A DNA stretch of 64,000 bases. It comes from Psychrobacter sp. ANT_WB68. Lineage in GTDB: Bacteria > Pseudomonadota > Gammaproteobacteria > Pseudomonadales > Moraxellaceae. A program made the translations under genes and the position numbers. The stretch lies in contig NZ_VOAZ01000001.1 of NCBI RefSeq assembly GCF_008369115.1, positions 558,001-622,000 on the forward strand, given 5' to 3'. The notes under the pieces are model-generated. The model ran no database searches, was not told the origin of the DNA, and was given only the letters and a program-made list of their open reading frames with translations. This document shows positions 19,023 through 29,228 of this stretch, piece by piece (position 1 is the first letter of the stretch; every line of letters begins with the position of its first letter).

Positions 19023-19820
19023 TTATTTACCTTGATAAACGGGCTTACGTTTTTCCATAAAGGCGGTGATACCTTCGGCAAAGTCAGCGGTTTTGGCCAT
19101 CATGGTTTGTTGATCAATTTCCATATCGAGCGCTTCATTTAAGCCAGAAAAAGCATGAACGTTAATCATATGCTTCATTGACGCTAAGGCTTTACCCGGT
19201 AAATTGCTTAAGCGCGTTGCCAATGCTAATACGCTGGCATCAAGCTCGTCTTTGCTCACGACGCTATTCACTAAGTTTAGACGCGCGACATCTTCTGCAG
19301 TGAGCTTATCACCTAACATCACAAGTTCAGTCGTTTTTGCCACACCAATCAATTGATTCAATAGATAAATGCCACCCGCATCCGGAATCAAACCGATATT
19401 GACGAAGGCTTGCACGAATTTGGCATTATCAGCGGCAATGCGGAAATCACATGTTAATGCCAAGTTCATCCCAGCGCCAGCCACTGCCCCTTCTAATTTA
19501 GCAATAATAGGTTTATGGATATTACGCAACTTTAAACTCACTTCCGCCACTTCTCTGAGCATAAAATCAAGCTTTGCCACCAATGCCTCAGGTTCCATAC
19601 CATTTTCTAACATCTCGCCGATATGACCACCACTAGAGAAGTTATTGTTTGACCCTTGCAGCACGATCACGCGGACGTCAGCATCTTGGTCTGCTTGATC
19701 AAGAGCCTCCATAATCGCGTTTTTTAATGGCGTGCTAAACGCATTTAGCGTCTTAGGGTCATTCATGGTAATGGTGGCAATATGATTTTCGCTGTGATAT
19801 TCGACCAGAGGTTGTGACAT
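19023..19820 (-). CDS. Enoyl-CoA hydratase/isomerase family protein
   Basis: 265 residues of the crotonase fold, which stabilises an acyl-CoA enolate in an oxyanion hole. The two oxyanion segments are visible: NNFSSGGHIGEM and EGAVAGAGMNLALTCDFRIA. The acid/base region reads FVNIGLIPDAGGIYLL, with Asp after GLIP and no glutamate where ordinary enoyl-CoA hydratase has one, so it resembles PaaG/PaaB-type isomerases more than FadB-type hydratases. An AAGGAAA site precedes the ATG. It stands alone; the substrate is unknown. Confidence 0.88.
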   Translation of the reverse strand: MSQPLVEYHSENHIATITMNDPKTLNAFSTPLKNAIMEALDQADQDADVRVIVLQGSNNNFSSGGHIGEMLENGMEPEALVAKLDFMLREVAEVSLKLRNIHKPIIAKLEGAVAGAGMNLALTCDFRIAADNAKFVQAFVNIGLIPDAGGIYLLNQLIGVAKTTELVMLGDKLTAEDVARLNLVNSVVSKDELDASVLALATRLSNLPGKALASMKHMINVHAFSGLNEALDMEIDQQTMMAKTADFAEGITAFMEKRKPVYQGK

Positions 19821-20222
19821 ATTTGGTTTCCTTAGTGAGAAGTTTTAGATAAGCATTGCTGATAACAATGGACGTTATGATGGATATGGTTGTTGGGTGT
19901 AATAAATCGTTCAAGCTGATTACTATATCAGCTTGTTATGATTATAAAAGCGAGTTTTGTAGGCGATTAAGGCACGCTTAGAAGGGTTTAAGTTTTATCT
20001 ATTTTGTTTTATATTTATATTTTTGAATATAATTAGTCTATTGTGTGAAAATAACGCTATGAACTATTTGCTCGCTGCATTATGCTAAAAGGCAACAGTT
20101 TTTAAGGCAGTATTTTAAGTAGGTGTTTTTCAGGGATTTCATTCATTGAAAAATGAGCATCAGATAAATAAGCCCTAAACAAATAAGTATTCAATAAACA
20201 AGCAACAAACAAGGAAGTAATT
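19821..20222. other. Divergent intergenic region
   Basis: About 400 AT-rich bases between the enoyl-CoA hydratase-like gene and the alpha/beta hydrolase gene. It must hold both promoters; no repeat or operator is supported. Confidence 0.4.
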
Positions 20223-21035
20223 ATGCCAGTGATAAATGTGAATAACGTTGATATTTATTATGAAGACAGCGCGCCTGATGATAAGCAAAAACCAGTGATG
20301 GTCTTTGCCCATGGGCTGCTGTGGAATACGCGGATGTATGACAAACAAGTAGAATACTTTAAGGCAGGCTGTCGTTGTATCGCTTTTGATTTTCGTGGGC
20401 AAGGTCAGTCTGAGATTACCAATTCGGGCTATGATATGGAGACGCTGACCGAAGACACGCTAGCATTATTGGAAGCGCTGGATATTGATAAATGCCATTT
20501 TTTAGGGTTATCCATGGGTGGTTTTGTCGCTCAGCGTATCGCGCTAAGACGTCCGGAGCTACTGCTATCGCTGACATTACTTGAAACGTCAGCAGATCCT
20601 GAGGACCCAAAAAACGTACCGCAGTATCGTAAATTGATGAACGCTATCCGCTGGCTAGGCATGAAGCGTGTGAGCCAAAAAGTTATGCCTATTATGTTTG
20701 GCAGCAGCTTTTTGACAGATAAGTCGCGTAAGGCTGACCGTAGAGAGTGGCTAGCGATGCTACAAAGTAACCGTAAGGGCGGAGTGGTTAAGGCAACCAC
20801 AGGCGTCATTGAGCGCTCGGCTACGTATGATCAGCTAGGGGAGATTACCACACCAACACTGATTATCGTTGGTGATGAAGATACGGCAACGCCTTATGCA
20901 AAGGCGGAGCGTATGCATTTTGCGATTAAAGGCTCGAAGCTTGCGGTTATCAAAGGCGCTGGGCATACGGCGACGGTAGAAGAGCCTGAGCAAGTAAATA
21001 AGGTGATTAATACCTTTTTAGCGAACTGTGTCTAA
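20223..21035 (+). CDS. Alpha/beta-fold hydrolase
   Basis: 270 residues. The complete triad is visible: nucleophile Ser97 in GLSMGG, Asp in VGDEDTATP near 222 and His in GAGHTATVEEP near 248; the oxyanion HG dipeptide is in FAHGLLWN at 28-35. The cap region is short. The overall look is that of the 3-oxoadipate enol-lactonase (PcaD) / haloperoxidase branch, with the FDFRGQGQSE motif. Given the nearby carboxymuconolactone decarboxylase-like gene a role in aromatic degradation is possible, but no other pca gene is present. An AAGGAAG site precedes the ATG. A terminator follows. Confidence 0.88.
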   Translation: MPVINVNNVDIYYEDSAPDDKQKPVMVFAHGLLWNTRMYDKQVEYFKAGCRCIAFDFRGQGQSEITNSGYDMETLTEDTLALLEALDIDKCHFLGLSMGGFVAQRIALRRPELLLSLTLLETSADPEDPKNVPQYRKLMNAIRWLGMKRVSQKVMPIMFGSSFLTDKSRKADRREWLAMLQSNRKGGVVKATTGVIERSATYDQLGEITTPTLIIVGDEDTATPYAKAERMHFAIKGSKLAVIKGAGHTATVEEPEQVNKVINTFLANCV

Positions 21036-21104
21036 CTTTGAGTTAGACTGGAGGCAGTCTTGAATAAGACATAGTAGTTAATGAAATAATAGATTTTCCA
21101 TGCT

Positions 21105-21140
21105 AAAAGCCGTTATCCTATTTAAGATAACGGCTTTTTT
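21105..21140. terminator. Terminator between the hydrolase gene and the Ter locus
   Basis: Perfect 13-base stem AAAAGCCGTTATC / GATAACGGCTTTT with an 8-base loop and T-tail. It also works on the minus strand for the end of the HpcH-like gene. Confidence 0.88.
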
Positions 21141-21219
21141 ATTGAGACTATTTAACAAATTAACTTTAAAGCGACAATTTTAAAAAAATATTCTAAAGCA
21201 GTAAGGTTGATGTCTTTGT

Positions 21220-22293
21220 TTATAACCGGGTCGTATAGTCAGTATTAATATCATCAAGGGTGCCAAACACCTCAGCGCGATTGACGATTTCTGTTGCCCA
21301 TGCACGGTGCGTGGCAGGCTCGAGCATGGTATCGTTATATTTAAATACCGCTTTTGCCTCGCTATGCAAGATCGCCTGAGCTTCATCTAACGTGCTTAAC
21401 GGCACGCAATACGCTTGCTGTACCAAAGCAATCTGACTTGGGTGAATGACCGTTTTGCCGACTAGTCCCAAGTTTACATCACGCATCAGCTCTTTCATAA
21501 ACAGCGTTGGCTGCTCTAAGTATTCAAATACAGGAGCGGTAAGATAAAAACCATGCGGTACAAAGCAGCCAAGCAGCTGATAGGCGAGCGTACCAATCGG
21601 GGTGTCATAGACGATGCTATTTTTAGGACGGCGCAAACGTAGCGCTGCAAATAAATCGTTACCGCCGATACGCAGGGCAAATACTGGCTGGCTAAAAGCT
21701 TCTTTAAACCCAATCGCCAATTCTTGATTGTGATGAGGGTTAAACAGCGCTGCCGTCTCAAGCGTTGGCATCAATAAATGCTCAGTGCTTAAATTCTGAG
21801 ACGCCATGCGCCAATTAGATAAGCTATACATATCAACTTTTGGCATAACAAAACCATCGACCAAATCAATATGGGCAAAATTTGATAGCTGTTCTAGCAT
21901 GGCAGGATGGCGCGGGCGTACAAATACCAGCGGGCGCGTTGGCTGTTCAGGATGTATCTCGGCTTGCTGTGTCGGCTCATTAATACTATCGACGTGCGTC
22001 GCCCATGTATACAGCAGCGTTTGCAAGCGATCGAGTGCCAGCTCAACATCGCTATGGCTGACCGCATCTTCTAAACAGATAATAATACTGTTAATCTTCG
22101 GTAATTTATCACGCGTAATGACTTGCCAAATATCTTGCCGCGTCGCAGGCATGTAAAGGCTGGCACCCAACTGATATGGATGATGGGTGTGCGGCTTGAG
22201 CATCGCATGACGCTCAGTAATCAGGTGGGCATAAGACTGATTGTTGTTATAAAGGTTGGACTCGTTGTGGGGCATATCGGACATAGTTGGCAT
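21220..22293 (-). CDS. HpcH/HpaI aldolase / CitE-like lyase of the Ter metabolite pathway
   Basis: 357 residues, TIM-barrel family that cleaves or forms C-C bonds of oxo-acids or acyl-CoAs with a divalent metal. Visible: QLGASLYMPATR at the N-terminus, IICLEDAVSHSDVE (acidic metal-site segment), PLVFVRPRHP, LVDGFVMPKVD, and the C-terminal GKTVIHPSQIALVQQAY typical of CitE-like lyases. In published comparative genomics of Ter systems a protein of this class accompanies StiP, HAD, PRTase-TRSP and ATP-grasp enzymes in a predicted pathway to a nucleoside-like metabolite. It is the last gene of the HAD-StiP-HpcH run. No strong ribosome-binding site; ATGs at 22293, 22284 and 22275 compete. Confidence 0.85.
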   Translation of the reverse strand: MPTMSDMPHNESNLYNNNQSYAHLITERHAMLKPHTHHPYQLGASLYMPATRQDIWQVITRDKLPKINSIIICLEDAVSHSDVELALDRLQTLLYTWATHVDSINEPTQQAEIHPEQPTRPLVFVRPRHPAMLEQLSNFAHIDLVDGFVMPKVDMYSLSNWRMASQNLSTEHLLMPTLETAALFNPHHNQELAIGFKEAFSQPVFALRIGGNDLFAALRLRRPKNSIVYDTPIGTLAYQLLGCFVPHGFYLTAPVFEYLEQPTLFMKELMRDVNLGLVGKTVIHPSQIALVQQAYCVPLSTLDEAQAILHSEAKAVFKYNDTMLEPATHRAWATEIVNRAEVFGTLDDINTDYTTRL

Positions 22294-22378
22294 CGTAAAT
22301 AGTGATAAATGAATGGTTATAGAGACAAGCTCATAGCGTAAGAGCGCATGATAAAAACAACGGCGCTAACGCAATGCA

Positions 22379-23563
22379 TCATGAGCGATCTGTTACACGT
22401 TGTTTGATCAACGTAATCGCTTGATAGGGGAGTATTTTAGCACCTAATACCATGATATTAATATTGCGCTGCGCACATAAATGCCTCAGTAGTACCGTAT
22501 CAGGATGTTCGGCGGTTGCCAGCAAGATGCACTCAGGATCGCGGCGTAATATCGCCCGTGTCGCCTCTGCAATGGTCGGCTTAATACGGTTGCGATTGCT
22601 AATATTATACTCTGCTGCCAGTGTATTGATTAAAGCAGCGGTCTGGTAGCGAGGTTGCTTAAACGTTTGCAAGTATTGGGGAGGCGTAGACAATGCCCGC
22701 CGCGCAGTATCAATATGATCAATAAAAGCTAAGCTATGATCTACCTGAACCAAGTTATCGTAAAAGACACTACGATGTAGCCCCGATTGTGGCTCAGTAT
22801 ATAAACTGCGTGATATCAGTCCCGATACGGTGCTGTTCAATAAACCTGAAGGAATCAACCAGTCTTCCTCACTCGCTGCCAGCCAAGCAACGCCCGCGGG
22901 ATCAGCAAGGGTTAATAAGGGAATAACATCCTTACCCTGATGAAAAATATTAGCAAAATATGGATGACTAGGATCGCTAAAGACTTCTAAGCTGCGAGCC
23001 AACTCTTGATAAATGGCTCCTTTACCGGTCCAGCCATCGACGAAGATGATGGGGCTATTTGGATAAGCGTCCAATATCATTTGCAAAGCAACCGAATCAA
23101 GACCGCGATCACGAATGATGCTGATACCATAATGTACGCTTGGCACAGCATAGCTGCTATCTTTATCTGTTAAAGCACGCTGCAATAATACGCCAACGGG
23201 TAAACCAGCTCGTACTAAGCTGACTAATACTAATGGGCACTTGTCATTGGCAGTTTGCTGAAAAGTATGATGCAGCCTATAAGCCAAGTTAGCAATATCA
23301 GTCGCGGTTCTGGTTGTTCCTTGCTCTAATGCTTGCTGATACAATTGCTCGTGTATGGCAGTTGGTGCTTGCTCTAACGTCAACATGTCTGAATAATGAC
23401 GCTGACCGCTTTGAATCAGCGCTTCTTTTTGGCTAACCGGTACATCGGCAACTGACGCTTTATCGACGATATCGAGTAGTACGGTCACATCGCTGGCAAG
23501 ATAGCTGCCTGAGCCATATGTCTCCAGTTTTTGAATATTAGGGTTCGTCATATGATTGGTCAT
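22379..23563 (-). CDS. StiP-family phosphoribosyltransferase-like protein (Ter pathway)
   Basis: 394 residues. The N-terminal ETYGSGSYLASDVTVLLD segment and the central SGLLNSTVSGLISRSLY segment are family landmarks. PIIFVDGWTGKGAIYQ at about 171-186 resembles the PRPP-binding loop of type I phosphoribosyltransferases but with Trp-Thr-Gly-Lys-Gly in place of the usual acidic-pair pattern. The family is sometimes labelled cysteine protease; the PRTase relation is from published Ter-system analysis. It is expected to act with the PRTase-TRSP protein on a ribosyl or nucleoside-like compound. Spacing to the next gene is 85 bases; 140 bases with a tandem repeat separate it from the HAD gene. Confidence 0.83.
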   Translation of the reverse strand: MTNHMTNPNIQKLETYGSGSYLASDVTVLLDIVDKASVADVPVSQKEALIQSGQRHYSDMLTLEQAPTAIHEQLYQQALEQGTTRTATDIANLAYRLHHTFQQTANDKCPLVLVSLVRAGLPVGVLLQRALTDKDSSYAVPSVHYGISIIRDRGLDSVALQMILDAYPNSPIIFVDGWTGKGAIYQELARSLEVFSDPSHPYFANIFHQGKDVIPLLTLADPAGVAWLAASEEDWLIPSGLLNSTVSGLISRSLYTEPQSGLHRSVFYDNLVQVDHSLAFIDHIDTARRALSTPPQYLQTFKQPRYQTAALINTLAAEYNISNRNRIKPTIAEATRAILRRDPECILLATAEHPDTVLLRHLCAQRNINIMVLGAKILPYQAITLIKQRVTDRS

Positions 23564-23649
23564 AAGATGTTTTCTACTTCTATAAATAGTGGTTATTATT
23601 ATAGTTATTTAGATTTAAAAGCGATTAAACGCTGAGAATAATTGAAGAT

Positions 23650-23689
23650 TAAAAGTTAGTAAAAGTTAGTAAAAGTTAGTAAAAGTTAT
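23650..23689. repeat. Tandem repeat, four 10-base units
   Basis: AAAAGTTAGT three times without a mismatch, then AAAAGTTATT. It lies between the HAD and StiP genes of the Ter enzyme run. The unit length equals about one helical turn. Confidence 0.95.
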
Positions 23690-23702
23690 TGAACGTTCAG
23701 AA

Positions 23703-24524
23703 TCACTGAGAGCTAAAGCTATCGTGCAACTGACCATGATTGGGCATACCGTACCAGTCAAGCAGTTGCAGAAACGGTAAATCTGCCAGACTGTCACCAA
23801 AACCGAAGCTTGGTCGCTGAATGTCTAAATGATGGTCTAATAAAAACTGCACTGCATGATGCTTATGAACTGCGTGCGGCAATATCGCCAGATTATTTGC
23901 ATTCACATGCACATAAAAATCTTCTTCAAAACCACGTATTAACGTTGGCAATTTTTTAGCTAGCTCTACTAACGCTTGATGGTTTTTTTGCGCATGCTTG
24001 ATAGCCAGATAAATGGTTAGCTGTTCATTCGCAGTACCATCATTAAAGCTATCGATATGCGGTGTAAATACCAGATGGCTGCTGTCATTTTTACTATAAT
24101 TGGCAAATAATTGGCTTAACTGCTGTAGTTTATCTTGCAATGGTGCAAGCTTACTATGCATACGCTGTTGCCACTGTGCTTGTAGCGCATCGTCTTTATC
24201 AAGAATAATCGCACCATGAGTTAAGACTTGCCAACTGTCAAAAGGCAGCTTAACGCGTTTAATTTCCTGACGATCCCGTGCTGTAACGACTATCAGTTCA
24301 GTGCTGGCCAGTAACCAATTAAAGAAAGCTGCTTGACGCTGACTCATAAAGCTTAACGGCTCACCTTGTTTATTTACCGTGGCGCAAACTAAGTTTTTAG
24401 GTTCAGCCGTTGGCAAATCCCATGCATCAATTTTACGTTGGGTCTGAAAGAGCGTATCGTCCAAATCCATTAGCGTATAAGGTTTGATAATGTTTGAACT
24501 AGGTTGGAAAAATGGGGAGGTCAT
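23703..24524 (-). CDS. HAD-superfamily phosphatase of the Ter pathway
   Basis: 273 residues from the ATG at 24524 (GGAAA just upstream; an in-frame TTG lies four codons earlier). Haloacid-dehalogenase motifs: nucleophile and acid Asp in LMDLDDTLFQ at 18-27, the second motif Thr in IVVTARDRQEI, and metal-binding Asp in FGFGDSLADLPFL near the C-terminus. It should dephosphorylate a small phosphorylated metabolite; the large cap between motifs fits sugar- or nucleotide-phosphate substrates. First gene of the HAD-StiP-HpcH run; the predicted partner genes lie beyond the dpp operon at 31.6-34.2 kb. Confidence 0.85.
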   Translation of the reverse strand: MTSPFFQPSSNIIKPYTLMDLDDTLFQTQRKIDAWDLPTAEPKNLVCATVNKQGEPLSFMSQRQAAFFNWLLASTELIVVTARDRQEIKRVKLPFDSWQVLTHGAIILDKDDALQAQWQQRMHSKLAPLQDKLQQLSQLFANYSKNDSSHLVFTPHIDSFNDGTANEQLTIYLAIKHAQKNHQALVELAKKLPTLIRGFEEDFYVHVNANNLAILPHAVHKHHAVQFLLDHHLDIQRPSFGFGDSLADLPFLQLLDWYGMPNHGQLHDSFSSQ

Positions 24525-24982
24525 TAGGTTTTCCAAAAATAGAATAATGGTAAGGCTGTTGAGATACAGCTTAAATATGGATATAAAGCGCTGATTTTTA
24601 GCATTGCCAATAAACCATCTAGCAAGCCTTAGCCAAATGCAGACAGTATAACGATAATCATAAAAAAGGTCAGAATAAATCGGTAATAAAAGCGCAAAAT
24701 TAATGCAAGAGGATTGGATGTAACCAGTTTGGGGTTGGGCAGATGAATTTGAATGACCAGAAGATGAAATGCTGCGTTATAAAAATGGGTTAGAGGTGAT
24801 TATAGCTATAAATTTTATAAACTCAGAAAATTCAGTGAGTAAGTTTCTGAGTTTATAAAGGCGTAATTACCCAGATAATAGGACGTTCCGTGGCTAGTAA
24901 GGAGATTCATTATAGACTCAGCAACAATCACCGTCCTATGTTTAAACTATTATCTTGAAGAAGAAAAATATATTTGAGCATG
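24525..24982. other. Junction between dpp operon and Ter enzyme run
   Basis: About 460 bases without coding character. It holds the perfect 16-base inverted repeat at 24814-24859, and must contain the end of the dpp transcript and a promoter for the HAD gene unless transcription reads through. Confidence 0.5.
24814..24859. repeat. Perfect 16-base inverted repeat
   Basis: TTTATAAACTCAGAAA at 24814-24829 and its exact complement TTTCTGAGTTTATAAA at 24844-24859, 14 bases apart. It may be a terminator for dppF, although no T-run follows on the minus strand, or an operator for the HAD gene. Confidence 0.9.
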
Positions 24983-25954
24983 CTATCCATATATCTCTTC
25001 TAGTCTTAAACAAGAGACCAATCGTCCTTCCCATTCGCGCAGCTCAGGTTCAATTTCGCGACATATTGGCTTAGCATAGGGACAGCGTTTATGTAGTGCG
25101 CAGCCACTCGGGGGATTCAGCGGACTGGGTAATTCACCGTGTAGGGTCAGCTCTTTTTTATGCCCCGTTACCGAGGGCGCTGCCGAGAGTAAAGCGATGG
25201 TATAAGGATGCTTTGGATCATTATAGATAGCGTCTTTAGCACCGTGCTCAACGGCCTTGCCTAAATACATCACCATCACATCATCTGCTACATGGCGTAC
25301 CACAGAAAGGTTATGCGAGATAAAAACATAGGCGGTATGATATTCATCTTGCAAGTCCATAAATAAATTCAGTACTTGCGCTTGAATAGAGACGTCAAGG
25401 GCGGATGTTGGTTCATCGGCGACGACAATCTTAGGGTTAAGCATCATAGCACGGGCGAGGGCGATACGTTGGCGCTGACCGCCAGAAAACATATGCGGAT
25501 AGCGCCCTGTATGCTCAGGACGTAGACCGACGTTTTTCATCATTGCATGGACTTTGGTGCGTTTTTCTTCTTTACTCAGCGTCGTATGAATGTCTAAAGG
25601 TTCGGTCAACTGAAAACCAATGGTATGGCGTGGATTGAGACTACCATAGGGATTTTGGAACACCATCTGAATCTCAGTACGTAAGTTTTTAAGCGAGCTT
25701 CTGTTATAGCTTGTAGTTGCCTCATTATTAATAAACAGTTCGCCACTGGTCGGCTGCTCTATCAAAGTCAGCTGGCGTGCTAAAGTAGACTTGCCACACC
25801 CTGACTCACCAACGACCGCGAGAGTTTTACCGGCTTCTAGCTCAAATGAGATGCCATTTAATGCTTTGACGAACGCTTTACCTTTTCCTAAGCCTAGAGA
25901 CACTTGATAGTGTTTCTGTAGGTTATCTGCCTTTAAAACAATTTTATTACTCAT
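24983..25954 (-). CDS. dppF: Peptide ABC transporter ATPase DppF/OppF-type
   Basis: 323 residues. Walker [10 protein letters not shown], the signature [14 protein letters not shown], Walker [13 protein letters not shown], and the C-terminal oligopeptide-transporter extension with the [14 protein letters not shown] cysteine cluster (an iron-sulfur site in this subfamily). It pairs with DppD to power import of di/oligopeptides or similar ligands. It starts 4 bases inside the end of dppD (ATGA overlap), so translation is coupled. Last gene of the five-gene operon. Confidence 0.94.
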   Translation of the reverse strand: MSNKIVLKADNLQKHYQVSLGLGKGKAFVKALNGISFELEAGKTLAVVGESGCGKSTLARQLTLIEQPTSGELFINNEATTSYNRSSLKNLRTEIQMVFQNPYGSLNPRHTIGFQLTEPLDIHTTLSKEEKRTKVHAMMKNVGLRPEHTGRYPHMFSGGQRQRIALARAMMLNPKIVVADEPTSALDVSIQAQVLNLFMDLQDEYHTAYVFISHNLSVVRHVADDVMVMYLGKAVEHGAKDAIYNDPKHPYTIALLSAAPSVTGHKKELTLHGELPSPLNPPSGCALHKRCPYAKPICREIEPELREWEGRLVSCLRLEEIYG

Positions 25955-27027
25955 GTTGCAGACTCCAACGTAGCGGTCTGAGCAGTCCGAGTAGGATGTT
26001 CAGGAAGGGTAGAGTGGATACAGCGGACTTCGCCATTTGGGGTTTTTAAAATGGGTGGCGGTACCTCGCAAGCGGGTTCTTTATAGGGGCAGCGCGGGGA
26101 TAGCAAGCAACCTGTCGGACGGTCATATTGACTAGGCACTACACCTGGCAAGCTGTTTAATCTGTCTTGTCCAACCGCAAGTTCAGGAATCGCTTGGAGT
26201 AGAGCCTCGGTATAAGGATGAGCAGGTTTTTGAAATATTTCTGGTACTGTACTAGTCTCGACCACTTGACCGGCATACATAACGGCGACATCGCGAGAGT
26301 TTTGCGCCACTAAGCCCAAGTCATGAGTGATAAGCACCATTGCCATTTGCTTTTCTCGCTGCAGGCGACCGAGCAAATCCATGATTTGAGCCTGAACCGT
26401 CACGTCGAGAGCGGTTGTCGGCTCATCAGCGATAAGTAGTTTCGGCTCGCAAGCTAGCGCCATTGCAATCATCACTCGCTGACTCATACCGCCTGAGAGT
26501 TGATGCGGATAGACCCGTAGACGGTTCTTAGCATCTGGCATTTCAACCAGCTCTAATAATTCTAAAAGACGCTGTCTTACTGCTGCGCCGCGCAAGCCAA
26601 GATGAGTGGTTAATACTTCGCCCATTTGCATCTCGACCGTGAAGCTTGGATTCAAGCATGACATGGCGTTTTGAAAGATCATCGAAATATCTTTGCCGAT
26701 GATCTTGCGCTTTTGTTTTGCTGGCATAGTTAAGAGTTCTTTGCCATCAAAGTTGAGACGATCGGCAACGACAGTGGCAGAAGATGGCAGAAGACCCATT
26801 AGCGCCATCATAGTGACCGATTTACCAGATCCAGATTCACCGACAACCGCGACAACCTCTCCTTGTTTTATTTTTAAAGAAACATCATCGACCGCACGAA
26901 ATGCGCGTGCTCCCTCACCAAAAGTAACGGATAGATGCTCAATATCGAGGAGTAATGGATTATCGGTGGCAAGGTTATTCACTACTGGTTTATTCACGTC
27001 AAAGCTATTTACTTGAGAATCGTTCAT
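25951..27027 (-). CDS. dppD: Peptide ABC transporter ATPase DppD/OppD-type
   Basis: 358 residues. Walker [10 protein letters not shown], signature [14 protein letters not shown], Walker [13 protein letters not shown], and the C-terminal [14 protein letters not shown] cysteine cluster of the OppD/DppD branch. The first 30 residues are a low-complexity extension before the ABC core. The start codon shares one base with the dppC stop codon (TAATG), and the dppF start lies in its own end, so dppC-D-F are tightly coupled. Confidence 0.94.
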   Translation of the reverse strand: MNDSQVNSFDVNKPVVNNLATDNPLLLDIEHLSVTFGEGARAFRAVDDVSLKIKQGEVVAVVGESGSGKSVTMMALMGLLPSSATVVADRLNFDGKELLTMPAKQKRKIIGKDISMIFQNAMSCLNPSFTVEMQMGEVLTTHLGLRGAAVRQRLLELLELVEMPDAKNRLRVYPHQLSGGMSQRVMIAMALACEPKLLIADEPTTALDVTVQAQIMDLLGRLQREKQMAMVLITHDLGLVAQNSRDVAVMYAGQVVETSTVPEIFQKPAHPYTEALLQAIPELAVGQDRLNSLPGVVPSQYDRPTGCLLSPRCPYKEPACEVPPPILKTPNGEVRCIHSTLPEHPTRTAQTATLESAT

Positions 27028-27941
27028 TAAGACACCTGCTTCAATTTTGGATCTAAGGCATCGCGCAGACCATCACCCGTTAGATTGATGGACAATGCGG
27101 CCAAGAAAATCGCCACACCCGGCCAAATCGCTAACCACACATTGCTCTGGATATATTGACGCGCAGTACCTAGCATCGCACCCCACTCAGCATCAGGTGG
27201 TTGAACACCGAAGCCTAAGAAACCAATCGCGCCAGCTTCCAAAATAGCAGTAGAGAAAATCATGGTCGCTTGGACGATTAATGGTGCCATACAGTTGGGT
27301 AGTATGGTGATGAACAACAATCTTAAGACGCCTGCACCCATGACTTGTGAGGCAATAAAATACTCACGTTGCAGCTCAACCATTGCCGTCGCGCGGGTCA
27401 ACCTAATAAAAGGTGGCGTACATACCAATGCAATCGTGATAATGGTATTGGTCATCGAAGGCCCTAAGATAGCGGCAATGATGATGGCAAGCAGCAGACT
27501 AGGATAAGACATCAAGATATCATTCACTAGCATGACCGCTTTGCCCCAAACCTTTGGCCAAAAGGCAGCACTTAGTCCTAACGATACGCCTACAATCATC
27601 GCTATCGAGGTGGCACTTATTCCGATAAATAATGAATAACGTGCGCCGTGCATGACGCGCGAGAGGGTATCACGACCCGCATCATCGGTGCCCAAAAAGA
27701 ACATCGAATCACCGCCACTAAAGAAGGATGGTGGTAGCTGCTCTTTGCCAGTAAATAATTCATAAGGGTCATAAGGCGCAATAGCAGGGGCTAAGATTGC
27801 AACGACGACCATCAGCATTAAAACGATAAAACCCAGTACGGCGCCTTTATTTCGGCAAAAGGTGTATAAAAACAGCTGCCAAGACGTTGGTGGTTTGGGT
27901 GCGACCTGCGCAACGTCGGAAGGAATTACAGAAGGCTTCAT
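27027..27941 (-). CDS. dppC: Peptide ABC transporter permease DppC-type
   Basis: 304 residues, about six membrane segments. It has the N-terminal OppC-type segment ([16 protein letters not shown]) and the periplasmic loop [23 protein letters not shown], a hallmark of DppC/OppC. The ATPase-contacting EAA loop is near [19 protein letters not shown]. An AAAGGAA site precedes the ATG. It forms the heterodimeric pore with DppB. Confidence 0.93.
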   Translation of the reverse strand: MKPSVIPSDVAQVAPKPPTSWQLFLYTFCRNKGAVLGFIVLMLMVVVAILAPAIAPYDPYELFTGKEQLPPSFFSGGDSMFFLGTDDAGRDTLSRVMHGARYSLFIGISATSIAMIVGVSLGLSAAFWPKVWGKAVMLVNDILMSYPSLLLAIIIAAILGPSMTNTIITIALVCTPPFIRLTRATAMVELQREYFIASQVMGAGVLRLLFITILPNCMAPLIVQATMIFSTAILEAGAIGFLGFGVQPPDAEWGAMLGTARQYIQSNVWLAIWPGVAIFLAALSINLTGDGLRDALDPKLKQVS

Positions 27942-28211
27942 TGGATATTCCTTTAGTGAATCAGACCTTGTTTTACTCCACTGGCTTGCTTACTTTATTG
28001 GGCTAAGTTGCTCATTTAAATTGCTTATTGCTTGAGCTAACTTATAGCATGCTTGTCTTAGGCAAGCTGAGTAATACAAACTGAGGGATACAAGGTCATC
28101 ATGGGCACTATGGGTAATTATTAAAAACTATCAATAGCTATTGCAGATACAGTCACGATTTATTAGAAATGCGTCAAAAATGTATCAAGTGGGCTTCACT
28201 CTAACAATAGA

Positions 28212-29228
28212 CTATGAAGAATGGCGAATTCTAGGATTTATAAATCCATATAAAATATCGATCATTAAGCTCACTAAAATCAGTGCGGTGGCGACCAATA
28301 AAATACCATTTTGTACAATGGGATAATCACGGGTAAAGAAGCCATCTAACAACCAGTTGCCAACGCCCGGCCAACTAAAGATAGTCTCGGTAATAATGGC
28401 ACCAGCCAGTAACGTCGCCATCTGCAATCCCACTACGGTCACCACAGTAATGAGCGCATTACGCATCACGTGAATTAAAATCACACGTTTCGGTGACAAG
28501 CCTTTGGCTCTTGCGGTACGCACATAATCTTCGTCTAACACCTCAAGCATCGCCGAGCGCGTCATACGGGCAATCATAGCTAGAGGAATGGTAGATAGAG
28601 CAACCGAAGGTAAAATGAAATGTTTAACAACGTTCCAAAAGGCGCCGGGCTCACCAGAGCTTAAAGAGCCTAAGAGCCAAGAACCATATAAAGGTTTGAC
28701 GTCTAGGAACTGTGCGACAGAGATGACACCAGAGACAGGTAGTAGACCTAAATAATGAGCAAAGATACCCGTTAAAATAGGACCAAGTAAGTAGATAGGC
28801 ATAGAGTAGCCGGCAAGTGCGCCAGACATTAACGTGTAGTCGATCCATGTGCCTCGACGCAATGCAGCAAAAATACCTAGGCTGATACCAACCACACTTG
28901 CTATCGTAATCGCACAAAGCGCCAACTCTAATGTCGGTACAAAATGCGCAAAAAAGTCCTGCAATATCGGTGTGCGAGTACGAAAAGATTCACCAAAGTT
29001 ACCCTGTAGTATCCCAGTAAGATAATCCCAATATTGTACGGGTAAGGGTTTATCTAGACCAAGGCGGGCTAAAGCCTGTGCATGTAGTTCAGGATCAACC
29101 ATACGTTCTCCCATCATAATCTCAACCGCATCACCAGGTACGAGACGAATGAGAATGAAAGTCGATAGGGTTAAGCCGATATAGACAGGAACTAAGATTA
29201 AAATCCGGCGTAGAATGTAAAGTAGCAT
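28212..29228 (-). CDS. dppB: Peptide ABC transporter permease DppB-type
   Basis: I place the start at the ATG at 29228, giving 338 residues that begin MLLYILRRILILVPV, the standard OppB/DppB N-terminus; the frame is open 39 codons further but that extension has no ribosome-binding site and is not family-like. Landmarks are IRLVPGDAVEIMMGERM, the EAA loop DYVRTARAKGLSPKRVI, HVMRNALITVVTVVG and ETIFSWPGVGNWLL. 270 bases separate it from dppC, longer than the rest of the operon; I see no terminator there. Confidence 0.92.
   Translation of the reverse strand: MLLYILRRILILVPVYIGLTLSTFILIRLVPGDAVEIMMGERMVDPELHAQALARLGLDKPLPVQYWDYLTGILQGNFGESFRTRTPILQDFFAHFVPTLELALCAITIASVVGISLGIFAALRRGTWIDYTLMSGALAGYSMPIYLLGPILTGIFAHYLGLLPVSGVISVAQFLDVKPLYGSWLLGSLSSGEPGAFWNVVKHFILPSVALSTIPLAMIARMTRSAMLEVLDEDYVRTARAKGLSPKRVILIHVMRNALITVVTVVGLQMATLLAGAIITETIFSWPGVGNWLLDGFFTRDYPIVQNGILLVATALILVSLMIDILYGFINPRIRHSS

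Noticed and set aside
22379-23563. Calling the StiP-family protein a cysteine protease
   Set aside because: No convincing Cys-His catalytic pair can be seen in conserved segments; the PRPP-loop-like segment fits the PRTase interpretation better.
23650-23689. CRISPR-like repeat
   Set aside because: Units are 10 bases and directly adjacent, with no spacers; a simple tandem repeat.
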